DNA from: JBDSRX01 sp039929105
Lineage (GTDB): Bacteria > Patescibacteriota > Dojkabacteria > J137
Direction: 5' to 3'
Length of the DNA: 9,600 nt
Assembly (NCBI GenBank): GCA_039929105.1
Contig: JBDSRX010000069.1
Span: forward strand, 1-9,600
Shown here: positions 1-5,633 of the stretch, piece after piece
How the letters are laid out: every line of letters starts with the position of its first letter
Position numbering within the stretch: the stretch's first letter is position 1
Position numbers and translations under genes: made by a program
Notes under the pieces: generated by a model
Databases searched by the model: none
Seen by the model: the letters and a program-made list of their open reading frames with translations, nothing else
Told to the model about the DNA's origin: nothing

Positions 1-135
1 ACCGGAATTGATGATAAAAACAAAAAGCACGAACTGAAGTTATGTAATCATCATGCGGGATTTAATAATCCAATTAAGTTGAGTAGCGGTGATTCCTATA
101 ATCCTGGAAAGGGGGTATATATACCTAAAAAATAG
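1..135 (+). CDS. 3' end of an unknown CDS (partial)
   Basis: An open frame runs from the first base to a TAG at 133-135, giving the last 44 residues of a protein that starts left of the window. The visible tail is polar and basic and rich in Asn, Lys and Gly. It contains a Cys-Asn-His-His cluster (residues 15-18 of the fragment) and ends VYIPKK. I do not recognise a family from this fragment. Codon use is AT-rich like its neighbours, and the frame has no stop over its whole length, but at this size that is weak evidence. The Cys/His residues could bind metal, but nothing else supports that. A 211-bp gap separates it from the next gene. Confidence 0.5.
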   Translation, partial: TGIDDKNKKHELKLCNHHAGFNNPIKLSSGDSYNPGKGVYIPKK

Positions 136-181
136 TTCTGAATTATGGGAAGCTAGTTGCATATCTCTAGAGTATTAATAA

Positions 182-225
182 GAACAAGCGCACTTTAACG
201 TGCATGTTCAAGTTAACTACTTGAA
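182..225 (+). other. two overlapping alternative hairpins in the upstream gap
   Basis: Hairpin 1 pairs GAACA (182-186) with TGTTC (205-209) and GCAC (190-193) with GTGC (200-203). Hairpin 2 pairs TTCAAGT (207-213) with ACTTGAA (219-225) around a 5-nt loop. They share bases 207-209, so the full forms exclude each other. Neither is followed by a clean T-run, so a simple terminator for the upstream gene is not well supported. The rest of the 136-346 gap is AT-rich, with a loose direct repeat (CCATTAAAT at 244-252 and 261-269) and no ORF. Confidence 0.35.
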
Positions 226-308
226 AACTTGCTTCTATTCTTCCCATTAAATTTCAATTTCCATTAAATATTGGCATTCTCATTAGTAATAGAATAATCT
301 CAAATTCA

Positions 309-317
309 TGATAAAAT
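309..317 (+). promoter_or_regulatory. candidate extended -10 promoter for the bPH2-xth operon
   Basis: TGATAAAAT at 309-317 reads as an extended -10 (TG-N-TAAAAT). I see no convincing -35 at 16-18 bp upstream. The same nonamer occurs at 2142-2150 before the 42-residue ORF, and TGATATAAT stands before the tRNA. This recurrence is the main support. TATATT at 323-328 is an alternative -10. Confidence 0.4.
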
Positions 318-346
318 CACAGTATATTTAATTATTAGTCCGTTTT

Positions 347-898
347 ATGAAAAAGTTAAATCCAAAAGTTATATGGTTGTTCTTTATTCAATCTAGTTTG
401 GGAATTTTAATCTCAACATTCTTTATAGGTATTTTCTTTGTATTACCAATACTAATTGGCTTTATGGAAGATAGTGGAACTACAACAACTTTCACAGGTG
501 TATTTATTGTAGGTCTTGGAATATACATTGTATTCGCTTTATTTATAATTGCATTATGTTATCTATTCGCTAGATTAAGCTACAACAATTATATGTACGA
601 GCTTAAAGAAGATGGATTTTATAAAGAATCGGGAGTTATTACTAAAAAATATGTAACTATTCCTTACGAAAGAATTCAAAATGTAGATATTAATAGAGGT
701 CTAATGGCTAGAATTCTAGGCTTGTCAGACTTACAAATTCAAACTGCAGGTATGAGCACAGGTGGATATGGAAAGTATGGTGCATATGGAGTTGCTGCAG
801 AAGGAAGATTACCTGGTGTTTCTAAAGAAGATGCTAATACAATTAGAGACGAATTAATCAAAAGAGCCAAAGGCGCTAGAAATACAGGAGGAATGTAA
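347..898 (+). CDS. bPH2 (DUF304/YdbS-like) domain membrane protein
   Basis: This is a 183-residue protein. Two hydrophobic segments (about residues 9-39 and 51-78) form a membrane hairpin, followed by a bacterial PH-like domain at about 84-170. The bPH2 signature is clear: YELKEDGFYKESG (84-96), IPYERIQNVDINRG (105-118), then ARILGLSDLQIQTAG (121-135), and a C-terminal helix with EDANTIRDEL. Family members (YdbS/YdbT type) are membrane proteins of largely unknown role. A Gly/Tyr-rich loop (about 136-150, TGGYGKYGAYG) sits between the last core strands and looks like a lineage-specific insertion. The stop codon overlaps the xth start by one base (TAATG), so the two genes are probably co-transcribed and translationally coupled. 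No functional link to DNA repair is evident. No strong Shine-Dalgarno precedes the start. Confidence 0.85.
   Translation: MKKLNPKVIWLFFIQSSLGILISTFFIGIFFVLPILIGFMEDSGTTTTFTGVFIVGLGIYIVFALFIIALCYLFARLSYNNYMYELKEDGFYKESGVITKKYVTIPYERIQNVDINRGLMARILGLSDLQIQTAGMSTGGYGKYGAYGVAAEGRLPGVSKEDANTIRDELIKRAKGARNTGGM
886..891 (+). promoter_or_regulatory. strong ribosome binding site of xth
   Basis: A perfect AGGAGG lies 6 nt before the ATG at 898, inside the last codons of the bPH2 gene. It fixes the xth start. It contrasts with several other genes here (rel, both GIY-YIG genes, the 42-residue ORF) that have no clear Shine-Dalgarno. Confidence 0.8.
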
Positions 899-1686
899 TG
901 AGCAAGATTAAAATAATTTCTTGGAATGTAAATGGAATTAGAGCAGTTTTAAAGAAAGGTTTTATAGATTACCTTCGAGAAGAAAATGCAGATATTGTTT
1001 GCATTCAAGAGACTAAAGCTCAAAGAGGACAAGCAGAATTTGATTTACCTGAATATACTGAATATTGGAACTCAGCAGAAAGAAAAGGATATTCTGGAAC
1101 AGCAATTTTTACTAAAGAAAAGCCAATTAGTGTTGTAAATGGTTTGCCAGATGGAGCGAATTTCCTAGATAGTTATGGAGATGCAAATAAAGAAGGAAGA
1201 GTTATTGCAGCAGAATTTGAAAAATTCTATTTAGTAACTGTTTATACACCTAATGCAAAAGGGGATCTTACAAGATTAGATTACAGACATAAAATTTGGG
1301 ATGTTGAATTTCTAAAATATATTAAGCAATTAGAAGCTAAAAAGCCTGTTATTTTCTGTGGAGACTTGAATGTAGCTCATCAAGAAATTGACCTTGCTAG
1401 ACCGGACACAAACCACGAAAATCATGGGTTTACAGATCAAGAAAGAGAAGGTTTTACAAACTTTGTAAATGCAGGATTAATCGATACTTTTAGAATGTTT
1501 AATAATGAAGGTGGAAATTACACTTGGTGGGCACCTTTTGGAGGTGCAAGACAAAAGAACACTGGATGGAGAATTGATTACTTCTTAGCATCAGAGTCTT
1601 TAAGAAAAAATATAACTGGAGCATTTATTAGAGCTCAACAAATGGGTTCAGACCATTGCCCTGTTGGTTTAGAATTAGAAATCTAA
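898..1686 (+). CDS. xth: exodeoxyribonuclease III / AP endonuclease
   Basis: A full-length 262-residue member of the ExoIII/ExoA family (endonuclease-exonuclease-phosphatase fold). In base-excision repair it cuts DNA 5' of abasic sites and clears blocked 3' ends. The expected active-site residues are all visible: N10 in SWNVNGIRA, metal-binding E38 in CIQETK, Y116 in VYTPNA, D156 and N158 in CGDLNVAH, D227 in WRIDYF, and D252-H253 in GSDHCPVGLEL. The family block YTWW...ARQKNTGWRIDYF is intact. Length matches the usual 250-270 residues. The start is set by a perfect AGGAGG 6 nt upstream, and the ATG overlaps the bPH2 stop by one base. The 3' end overlaps the convergent GIY-YIG gene by 4 bp (CTAA), leaving no room for an intergenic terminator. 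Confidence 0.97.
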   Translation: MSKIKIISWNVNGIRAVLKKGFIDYLREENADIVCIQETKAQRGQAEFDLPEYTEYWNSAERKGYSGTAIFTKEKPISVVNGLPDGANFLDSYGDANKEGRVIAAEFEKFYLVTVYTPNAKGDLTRLDYRHKIWDVEFLKYIKQLEAKKPVIFCGDLNVAHQEIDLARPDTNHENHGFTDQEREGFTNFVNAGLIDTFRMFNNEGGNYTWWAPFGGARQKNTGWRIDYFLASESLRKNITGAFIRAQQMGSDHCPVGLELEI

Positions 1687-1937
1687 GCAGACATTATCAA
1701 ATCCTCAATATCTTTCTTACTCTTTAAAGATTTAAGATACTTTTCTCGTATTACTGCGTCCCATTTATTTTCAAATTCTTCTTTATAAACCAATTTCCAT
1801 TCAACAGTCCCTTTTTTAACAAACTTTCGTTTAGCTTTTCTACTATTTAGTTCTAATAACTTCGCATCAATATCTTGAGTTTGTCCAATGTAATATTTAT
1901 TTATAAAAGAATTGTGGAGTATATAAGTGAAGAACAT
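1683..1937 (-). CDS. small GIY-YIG (URI-type) endonuclease, catalytic Arg replaced by Lys
   Basis: A single-domain GIY-YIG protein of 84 residues, of the stand-alone type that occurs widely in bacteria with unknown role. The GIY half is FTYILHN (residues 3-9) and the YIG half is KYYIGQT (14-20). The conserved Glu is in IREKYLKSLKSKK (E65). The position normally held by the catalytic Arg in the NLxxRLxxH segment is Lys (DIDAKLLELN, K26), and the usual His is Leu, so nuclease activity is doubtful. The start lies 17 bp downstream of the tRNA-Arg 3' end on the same strand with no terminator between, so it is probably read from the tRNA promoter. No Shine-Dalgarno is visible. The TAG stop overlaps the xth stop. 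Confidence 0.88.
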   Translation of the reverse strand: MFFTYILHNSFINKYYIGQTQDIDAKLLELNSRKAKRKFVKKGTVEWKLVYKEEFENKWDAVIREKYLKSLKSKKDIEDLIMSA

Positions 1938-1954
1938 TTTTGAAATATTTAAAA

Positions 1955-2027
1955 TATGCCCGATACGATTCGAACGTATGACCTACCGCTTAGAAGGCGG
2001 TTGCTCTATCCACTGAGCTACGGGCAC
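1955..2027 (-). tRNA. tRNA-Arg (anticodon UCU)
   Basis: A complete 73-nt cloverleaf on the minus strand. The acceptor stem GTGCCCG/CGGGCAT has a G-U first pair. The D arm is GCTC-AGTGGATA-GAGC. The anticodon arm is ACCGC-CTTCTAA-GCGGT, giving UCU (reads AGA/AGG). The variable loop has 5 nt, and the T arm is ATACG-TTCGAAT-CGTAT. The discriminator is A. No CCA is encoded, so the end must be added by CCA-adding enzyme. AGA is the commonest Arg codon in the AT-rich genes here, so this is a major Arg tRNA. A promoter lies about 70 nt upstream, and the GIY-YIG gene starts 17 bp downstream. Confidence 0.97.
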
Positions 2028-2038
2028 ATAATTATGAG

Positions 2039-2059
2039 GTCCTTCGACAAGCTCAGGAC
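2039..2059 (-). repeat. REP-like hairpin C1 in the tRNA leader
   Basis: GTCCT (2039-2043) pairs with AGGAC (2055-2059) around an 11-nt core. Read on the minus strand the core is GAGCTTGTCGA. From memory this resembles a palindrome widespread in environmental bacterial genomes; I could not check this. It shares the GAG-NNNNN-CGA core pattern with copies at 2065-2095, 5884-5906 and 6224-6246. Confidence 0.7.
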
Positions 2060-2064
2060 AGCGA

Positions 2065-2095
2065 AAATCTTGAATTCGCTTCGCTCATTAGATTT
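2065..2095 (-). repeat. REP-like hairpin C2 in the tRNA leader
   Basis: AAATCT (2065-2070) pairs with AGATTT (2090-2095), and AAT (2073-2075) with ATT (2087-2089), leaving a 2-nt bulge (2071-2072). The enclosed 11-nt core reads GAGCGAAGCGA on the minus strand. It lies directly next to C1 in the same orientation, so the tRNA precursor would begin with two stacked hairpins. Confidence 0.6.
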
Positions 2096-2102
2096 GCAGC
2101 TG

Positions 2103-2131
2103 ATTATATCATTTAAGCGGGTCTGAGTAAA
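2103..2131 (-). promoter_or_regulatory. promoter of tRNA-Arg
   Basis: On the minus strand: -35 TTTACT (2131-2126), a 17-bp spacer, and extended -10 TGATATAAT (2111-2103) with a consensus TATAAT. This is the best sigma-70-type promoter in the window. Transcription would start near 2096, giving a leader of about 70 nt made almost entirely of hairpins C2 and C1 before the tRNA at 2027. Confidence 0.7.
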
Positions 2132-2141
2132 TTCAACTATG

Positions 2142-2150
2142 TGATAAAAT
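2142..2150 (+). promoter_or_regulatory. extended -10 for the 42-residue ORF
   Basis: TGATAAAAT is identical to the motif at 309-317. It diverges from the tRNA promoter 11 bp away. The predicted start near 2157 leaves a short AT-rich leader before the ATG at 2178. No good -35 is seen. Confidence 0.5.
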
Positions 2151-2177
2151 ATTTATATTAAATATTAGAAATTTAAC

Positions 2178-2306
2178 ATGGATATTTCATCATTTATAGT
2201 ACATTTTGGGTATATTGCTGTTACCTTTGGAGGTGGAATTGCGATTGGTTATGCTTTTAAAGATAAGATTGAAGCAGGATTGAATAAGTTCTTTAAGAGA
2301 AAGTAG
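2178..2306 (+). CDS. 42-residue membrane microprotein
   Basis: An ATG ORF ending in TAG at 2304-2306. The product begins MDISSFIVHF. It has one hydrophobic glycine-rich segment, GYIAVTFGGGIAIGYAF (residues 11-27), then an amphipathic basic tail KDKIEAGLNKFFKRK. This is a classic small single-pass membrane protein layout, with the positive charges predicting a cytoplasmic C terminus. I recognise no family. Support comes from the extended -10 motif 28 bp upstream, codon use like the neighbours, and the coherent membrane topology. No Shine-Dalgarno is visible. It abuts the M23 peptidase gene tail to tail with zero bases between the stop codons. It could be a regulator or subunit of an envelope complex, but there is no direct evidence. 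Confidence 0.6.
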   Translation: MDISSFIVHFGYIAVTFGGGIAIGYAFKDKIEAGLNKFFKRK

Positions 2307-3392
2307 CTATTGGTTAAATTTAAACGGTATATAAGCTTCTGGAGCAATAGTATTACCGTTTAACTTAATAGTTATATGTAAATGAGTTCCAAAACAATTT
2401 CCCGTACATCCCATCATTTGTAAATCTGTTCCTTGCTCTACATATTGTCCGGCCTTAACCCAAATTTCTCCATCTCCATGATAGTAATACGAATGCACTC
2501 CACCTCCGTGGTCAATCTTTACCGTATATCCAGAAATATCTTCCCACCCTGAAAAATAAACCATACCAGCAGCAATGGCTTGTTCTGGACAGCCGCCAGC
2601 GATACCAACATCTACACCATTATGTCCAGGGTAAGAATTAATACCTCCATAATAGTGGTAACCGTTACATGCAGGATTAGATAATGGATCTATAAATGCT
2701 CCTACCAAATTATCTTCTGTAACAGTAACAATATTTCCTAAATCCTGAACACTTAATCTTCCATCAGGAATCATAATATCTTCTCCAACTGTAAGCTTAT
2801 AATCTGGTTCTTTTAAATTATTAATTTCGGAAATAGCAAAAACATCACTACTTAATTCTTTAGCAACTTTGTACACTGTATCTCCTGCCTTAACACTGTA
2901 TAAAACACCATCGGTATAAGGAATTTTTAATTCCCAGCCAACTTGAATATTATTAGTAAAAGGTCCGATTTCTTTTATATTAGCCCATCTTACAGTTTCC
3001 ATTTTCAGATTAAATTTCTTAGCAACATTTTCCAAAGTATCGCCTTCTTTTACAGTATAACTTTTCACTCTATTCCCAGTATCAGTAGATTCCAAAGCTT
3101 GAATATTTCCCCCAGCGCTAAGTACATCATCGTTGGTAGATATGCCTAAAACTGAAGGAGCATTATTGCTTTCTACTCGAGTAACAATCCCTCCGACGAA
3201 CACTATCGCTGTTGCTCCTATCATTGCGGAGTGTACTATAGTTTTGTAAAGAGAATCTCTACCCCAAAAAAGCCTAGACACAATAAGGGCCTTAATATTT
3301 CCCCAGATTGCTAGGATTTGTTTTGAGATAAATTTGAAGTTTTTCAGAAAATTGTCGATAAGATATCGAGCAATCTTAGCAAAGTTTAGCAT
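2307..3392 (-). CDS. membrane-anchored LysM-LysM-M23 peptidoglycan endopeptidase
   Basis: A 361-residue cell-wall hydrolase. A basic cytoplasmic N terminus (about 1-50) leads to a membrane segment at about 52-71 and a linker. LysM 1 (about 111-158, YTVKEGDTLENVAKKF) and LysM 2 (about 164-209, YSVKAGDTVYKVAKEL) should bind glycan. The M23 (lysostaphin/gamma-D-glutamyl-Gly type) domain spans about 240-355. Zinc and catalytic residues are intact: H257 and D261 in GHNGVDVG, H305 in YYYHG, and H337 and H339 in THLHI. So it should be an active zinc endopeptidase on the outer face of the membrane, in wall remodelling or division. C242, C268, C329 and C333 could form disulfides. The N terminus before the membrane segment is long for this family. 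The strongest Shine-Dalgarno (GGAGG, 3421-3425) serves an in-frame upstream ATG blocked by TAG, so translation initiation is unusual. Confidence 0.93.
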   Translation of the reverse strand: MLNFAKIARYLIDNFLKNFKFISKQILAIWGNIKALIVSRLFWGRDSLYKTIVHSAMIGATAIVFVGGIVTRVESNNAPSVLGISTNDDVLSAGGNIQALESTDTGNRVKSYTVKEGDTLENVAKKFNLKMETVRWANIKEIGPFTNNIQVGWELKIPYTDGVLYSVKAGDTVYKVAKELSSDVFAISEINNLKEPDYKLTVGEDIMIPDGRLSVQDLGNIVTVTEDNLVGAFIDPLSNPACNGYHYYGGINSYPGHNGVDVGIAGGCPEQAIAAGMVYFSGWEDISGYTVKIDHGGGVHSYYYHGDGEIWVKAGQYVEQGTDLQMMGCTGNCFGTHLHITIKLNGNTIAPEAYIPFKFNQ

Positions 3393-3398
3393 CCACTT

Positions 3399-3425
3399 CT
3401 ATTGAAACATATTTAAGTAACCTCC
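3399..3425 (-). promoter_or_regulatory. M-F-Q-stop leader ORF before the M23 gene
   Basis: On the minus strand GGAGG (3425-3421) is followed 10 nt later by ATG TTT CAA TAG (3410-3399). The peptidase ATG comes 6 nt further on, in the same frame (TAG-AAG-TGG-ATG). The peptidase ATG has no good ribosome site of its own. Either this is a reinitiation leader, or the ancestral start was interrupted by a nonsense codon. Confidence 0.5.
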
Positions 3426-3493
3426 GAATCTACAAATCTAAGTAGCTTTTTTGGTAGTATAGCGATATCATACACAGTAAATACTTTTAGCTA

Positions 3494-4963
3494 ATGAATG
3501 AGTTTAATTTTTCAGAAATTGAAAGTTTTGAAGAACTATTAAATCTTCTTAATAATTCCGGAGATGAATACAATACGGAACTTATTAACCATGCCTATGA
3601 GTTTGCAAAAAAATACCACTCAAATACGTTAAGGCAATCTGGCAAACCTACACTCACACATATCCTTACTGTTGCAGCATATATAGCTAGACTTAAATTA
3701 GACACCACCTCAGTAGTAGCAGCTCTACTTCACGATGTTATTGAGAGAAGTGATGCAACTATCGAGGAGATTAATAAGGAATTTGGAATAGAAGTCGCTT
3801 TTATAGTTGATGGACTTTCCAATATTAGAAAACTTTCACACCAAGTTACCGGAGAAGGCATTGAAGATTTAGAAAATTTTAAAAAACTAATATTTAACGC
3901 TAGTGAAGATATTCGAATAGTTATTATTAGAATTGCAGAAAAACTACATAATTTAATTAGTTCGGAAAATGTACCTACTGATATTCTTCAAACAGCTGCC
4001 AAAAAGGGAATGAAAATATATGCACCTTTATGTGAACACTTAGGTTTGGGAATATTTCAAAGAAAAATGGAAGAAACAGCTTTTGCAATTTTAAATCCAA
4101 AAGAATATCAAATTATTTCAGATCAAATTGAAAACTACTTTGCAAACAAAGGAGATCTTATTGAGAACTTCCAACTACAACTTAATAAACTACTAAAAGA
4201 ATACAATTTAAAACACGATCCTATCCAAACAAGGAGAAAAAGTATTTATAGTGCTTATTTAAAAATTAAAAGAAAAGGTTACTTAGATGGCTCGGAACTT
4301 ACACCAGATATGGTTGGTAAACTTTACGATATTTATGCAGCTAGATTAATTGTTGAATCTGTTGAAGACTGTTATGTAGCTTTGGGATTACTTCAAACAC
4401 ATTTTAATATTATTCAAGAAGAATTTATTGATTATATTAGTAACCCAAAACCGAATGGATACAAATCTATTCACATGATAATTAATTTTATGAACGCTTC
4501 ATTAGAAGTACAAATTAGAACTAAAGAAATGCATGAGTATAGTGAGTTTGGTCCAGCATGTCACTTAATATATAAACATAAAGCTAATAAAAATAAAGGT
4601 GAGGCATTAATCCAAAATAAAGACCTTGTAAAATGGCAAAACGATAAAAGTACAAACAACGATTTTTATAGAATTAAACTATTTGCAGATAGCGTATTTA
4701 TCTTTACGCCTAAAGGTCTAGTTATAAGATTGGATAAAGGTTCTACGCCTTTAGATTTTGCATTTAGAATACACACATCTGTAGGCTATTGTTATGCAGG
4801 TGCTAAAGTAAATGGAAAAATGGTGAATATGAACTATAAATTGGATACTGGAGATATTGTAGAAGTAATTACACAGAAGAAAGAAAACGTGAGTTTAGAT
4901 TGGATTAAATCTGCTTATATGAATTCTACAAAAGCTAGAATCCGAAAGAGATTTAATAAATAG
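3494..4963 (+). CDS. rel: short RelA/SpoT homologue (ppGpp synthetase, hydrolase motifs altered)
   Basis: A 489-residue stringent-response protein with an HD domain (about 30-195), a (p)ppGpp synthetase domain (about 230-365) and a TGS domain (about 398-462). Only about 25 residues follow TGS, so the zinc-finger and ACT regulatory domains of standard ~740-residue Rel proteins are absent. Synthetase residues are present: R247 and K249 (TRRKSIYSAY), D279 (LYDIYAARLIV), Y323 (NPKPNGYKSIH) and E338 (LEVQIRT). In the hydrolase, R47, H56, H80, D81 and E84 are kept. However, HDxxED reads HDVIER (R85) and the DRLHN motif reads EKLHN (E149, N153 kept). The loop that is RxKD in bifunctional enzymes and ExDD in RelA reads EFID (310-313). 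A synthetase-biased enzyme is likely. No Shine-Dalgarno is seen before the ATG. It diverges from the M23 gene across about 100 bp. Confidence 0.93.
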   Translation: MNEFNFSEIESFEELLNLLNNSGDEYNTELINHAYEFAKKYHSNTLRQSGKPTLTHILTVAAYIARLKLDTTSVVAALLHDVIERSDATIEEINKEFGIEVAFIVDGLSNIRKLSHQVTGEGIEDLENFKKLIFNASEDIRIVIIRIAEKLHNLISSENVPTDILQTAAKKGMKIYAPLCEHLGLGIFQRKMEETAFAILNPKEYQIISDQIENYFANKGDLIENFQLQLNKLLKEYNLKHDPIQTRRKSIYSAYLKIKRKGYLDGSELTPDMVGKLYDIYAARLIVESVEDCYVALGLLQTHFNIIQEEFIDYISNPKPNGYKSIHMIINFMNASLEVQIRTKEMHEYSEFGPACHLIYKHKANKNKGEALIQNKDLVKWQNDKSTNNDFYRIKLFADSVFIFTPKGLVIRLDKGSTPLDFAFRIHTSVGYCYAGAKVNGKMVNMNYKLDTGDIVEVITQKKENVSLDWIKSAYMNSTKARIRKRFNK

Positions 4964-5002
4964 CAAAGAAAAAACTACAATATTTGTAATCTTTTCCTTG
5001 CT
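4962..5002 (+). terminator. imperfect hairpin at the rel stop codon (possible terminator)
   Basis: AGCAA-A-GAAAA (4962-4972) pairs with TTTTC-C-TTGCT (4992-5002) with one mismatch. An inner TACAA/TTGTA stem (4976-4980 with 4984-4988) closes a TAT loop. It starts inside the rel TAG. No T-run follows on the plus strand, so it is not a classical intrinsic terminator; the position is the main argument. Confidence 0.35.
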
Positions 5003-5046
5003 CGAAAACGCAGTTTTGGGGCAGATTAATCGCTCCGATACAAGGA

Positions 5047-5068
5047 CAAGCTAGTTTTAACTATCTTG
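5047..5068 (-). terminator. hairpin over the stop of the 187-residue gene (possible terminator)
   Basis: CAAGCTAG (5047-5054) and CTATCTTG (5061-5068) form an 8-bp stem with one mismatch around TTTTAA, which holds the TAA stop. No poly-T follows on the minus strand. The rest of the 4964-5056 gap holds a short AAAAC-GCA-GTTTT stem and no ORF. Confidence 0.25.
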
Positions 5069-5620
5069 CTTAAGCTCACTCATCTTGATTTCCCAATAAG
5101 TTACCCATCTGTCACTTGTTTCTGGGCAAAGCTGGGTTAGCTTTACTTTCATGATACTTTCAACCCATGAAACATCAACGGTACCAACCTGTGTAATGCA
5201 GGTATCCCCGCCAATAGACTGGGTTTCCATGTAGGGAAATAAATTGCCCTTCATCTTGGCTGAACTGAAAGTAAGCGCGGTACTCAAGTCTTCAACCCGG
5301 ATTTCGATACCTTCACCATTTTTTGTCAAAGATGCTTTCGCATTTTCAACTTTGAACTCCCGGGGAATATCCCCAAGATAATGGTTGAGCCGATTAGCCG
5401 TCCAAGCTGAAACAGTTGTCGTGTACTTCCCGTTTGGCAATACGGCCAAGTCTACTACTGAAGTTGCTAGAGTCGGAACGGGTGTTACAACCTCTGCATT
5501 CGTAACTTCAGTAATGCGCTTTGTGTTTGGTGTGCGATGCGTAACCACAATTCCGATCATGACTAACAACGCAAAAAGTATCAGAATCCCTTCCTTGTAC
5601 TTCAAGATGAACTTTTTCAT
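5057..5620 (-). CDS. membrane-anchored protein of unknown function, atypical composition
   Basis: A 187-residue protein I do not recognise. A basic start (MKKFILKYK) is followed by one membrane segment (about 11-27, GILILFALLVMIGIVV) and a Thr/Val/Pro linker (about 29-58). The extracytoplasmic domain (about 60-187) has alternating hydrophobic and polar stretches typical of beta-sheet, with two cysteines (C141, C165) that could pair. There is no lipobox, so it is a signal anchor rather than a lipoprotein. The start is supported by GGAG 5 nt upstream. By hand count 5101-5580 has about 45% G+C, against about 20-33% in two sampled lines of rel. Codons with C or G in third position are common here and rare in the neighbours. 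This suggests recent acquisition. A promoter inside an inverted repeat precedes it. Confidence 0.75.
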   Translation of the reverse strand: MKKFILKYKEGILILFALLVMIGIVVTHRTPNTKRITEVTNAEVVTPVPTLATSVVDLAVLPNGKYTTTVSAWTANRLNHYLGDIPREFKVENAKASLTKNGEGIEIRVEDLSTALTFSSAKMKGNLFPYMETQSIGGDTCITQVGTVDVSWVESIMKVKLTQLCPETSDRWVTYWEIKMSELKQDS

Positions 5621-5633
5621 TTCTGCTCCATTT

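Noticed and set aside
2943..3149. 68-residue plus-strand ORF
   Set aside because: It lies entirely antisense to the M23 gene; Phe/Ser/Ile-rich composition is what the reverse of an AT-rich gene gives.
3420..3493. well-defined divergent promoters between the M23 gene and rel
   Set aside because: TATACT (minus) and TATCAT (plus) could be -10 boxes, but neither has a matching -35 or TG extension, so no firm call is made.
4962..5056. classical intrinsic terminator after rel
   Set aside because: Hairpins exist, but none is followed by a T-run, so only weak terminator calls are made.
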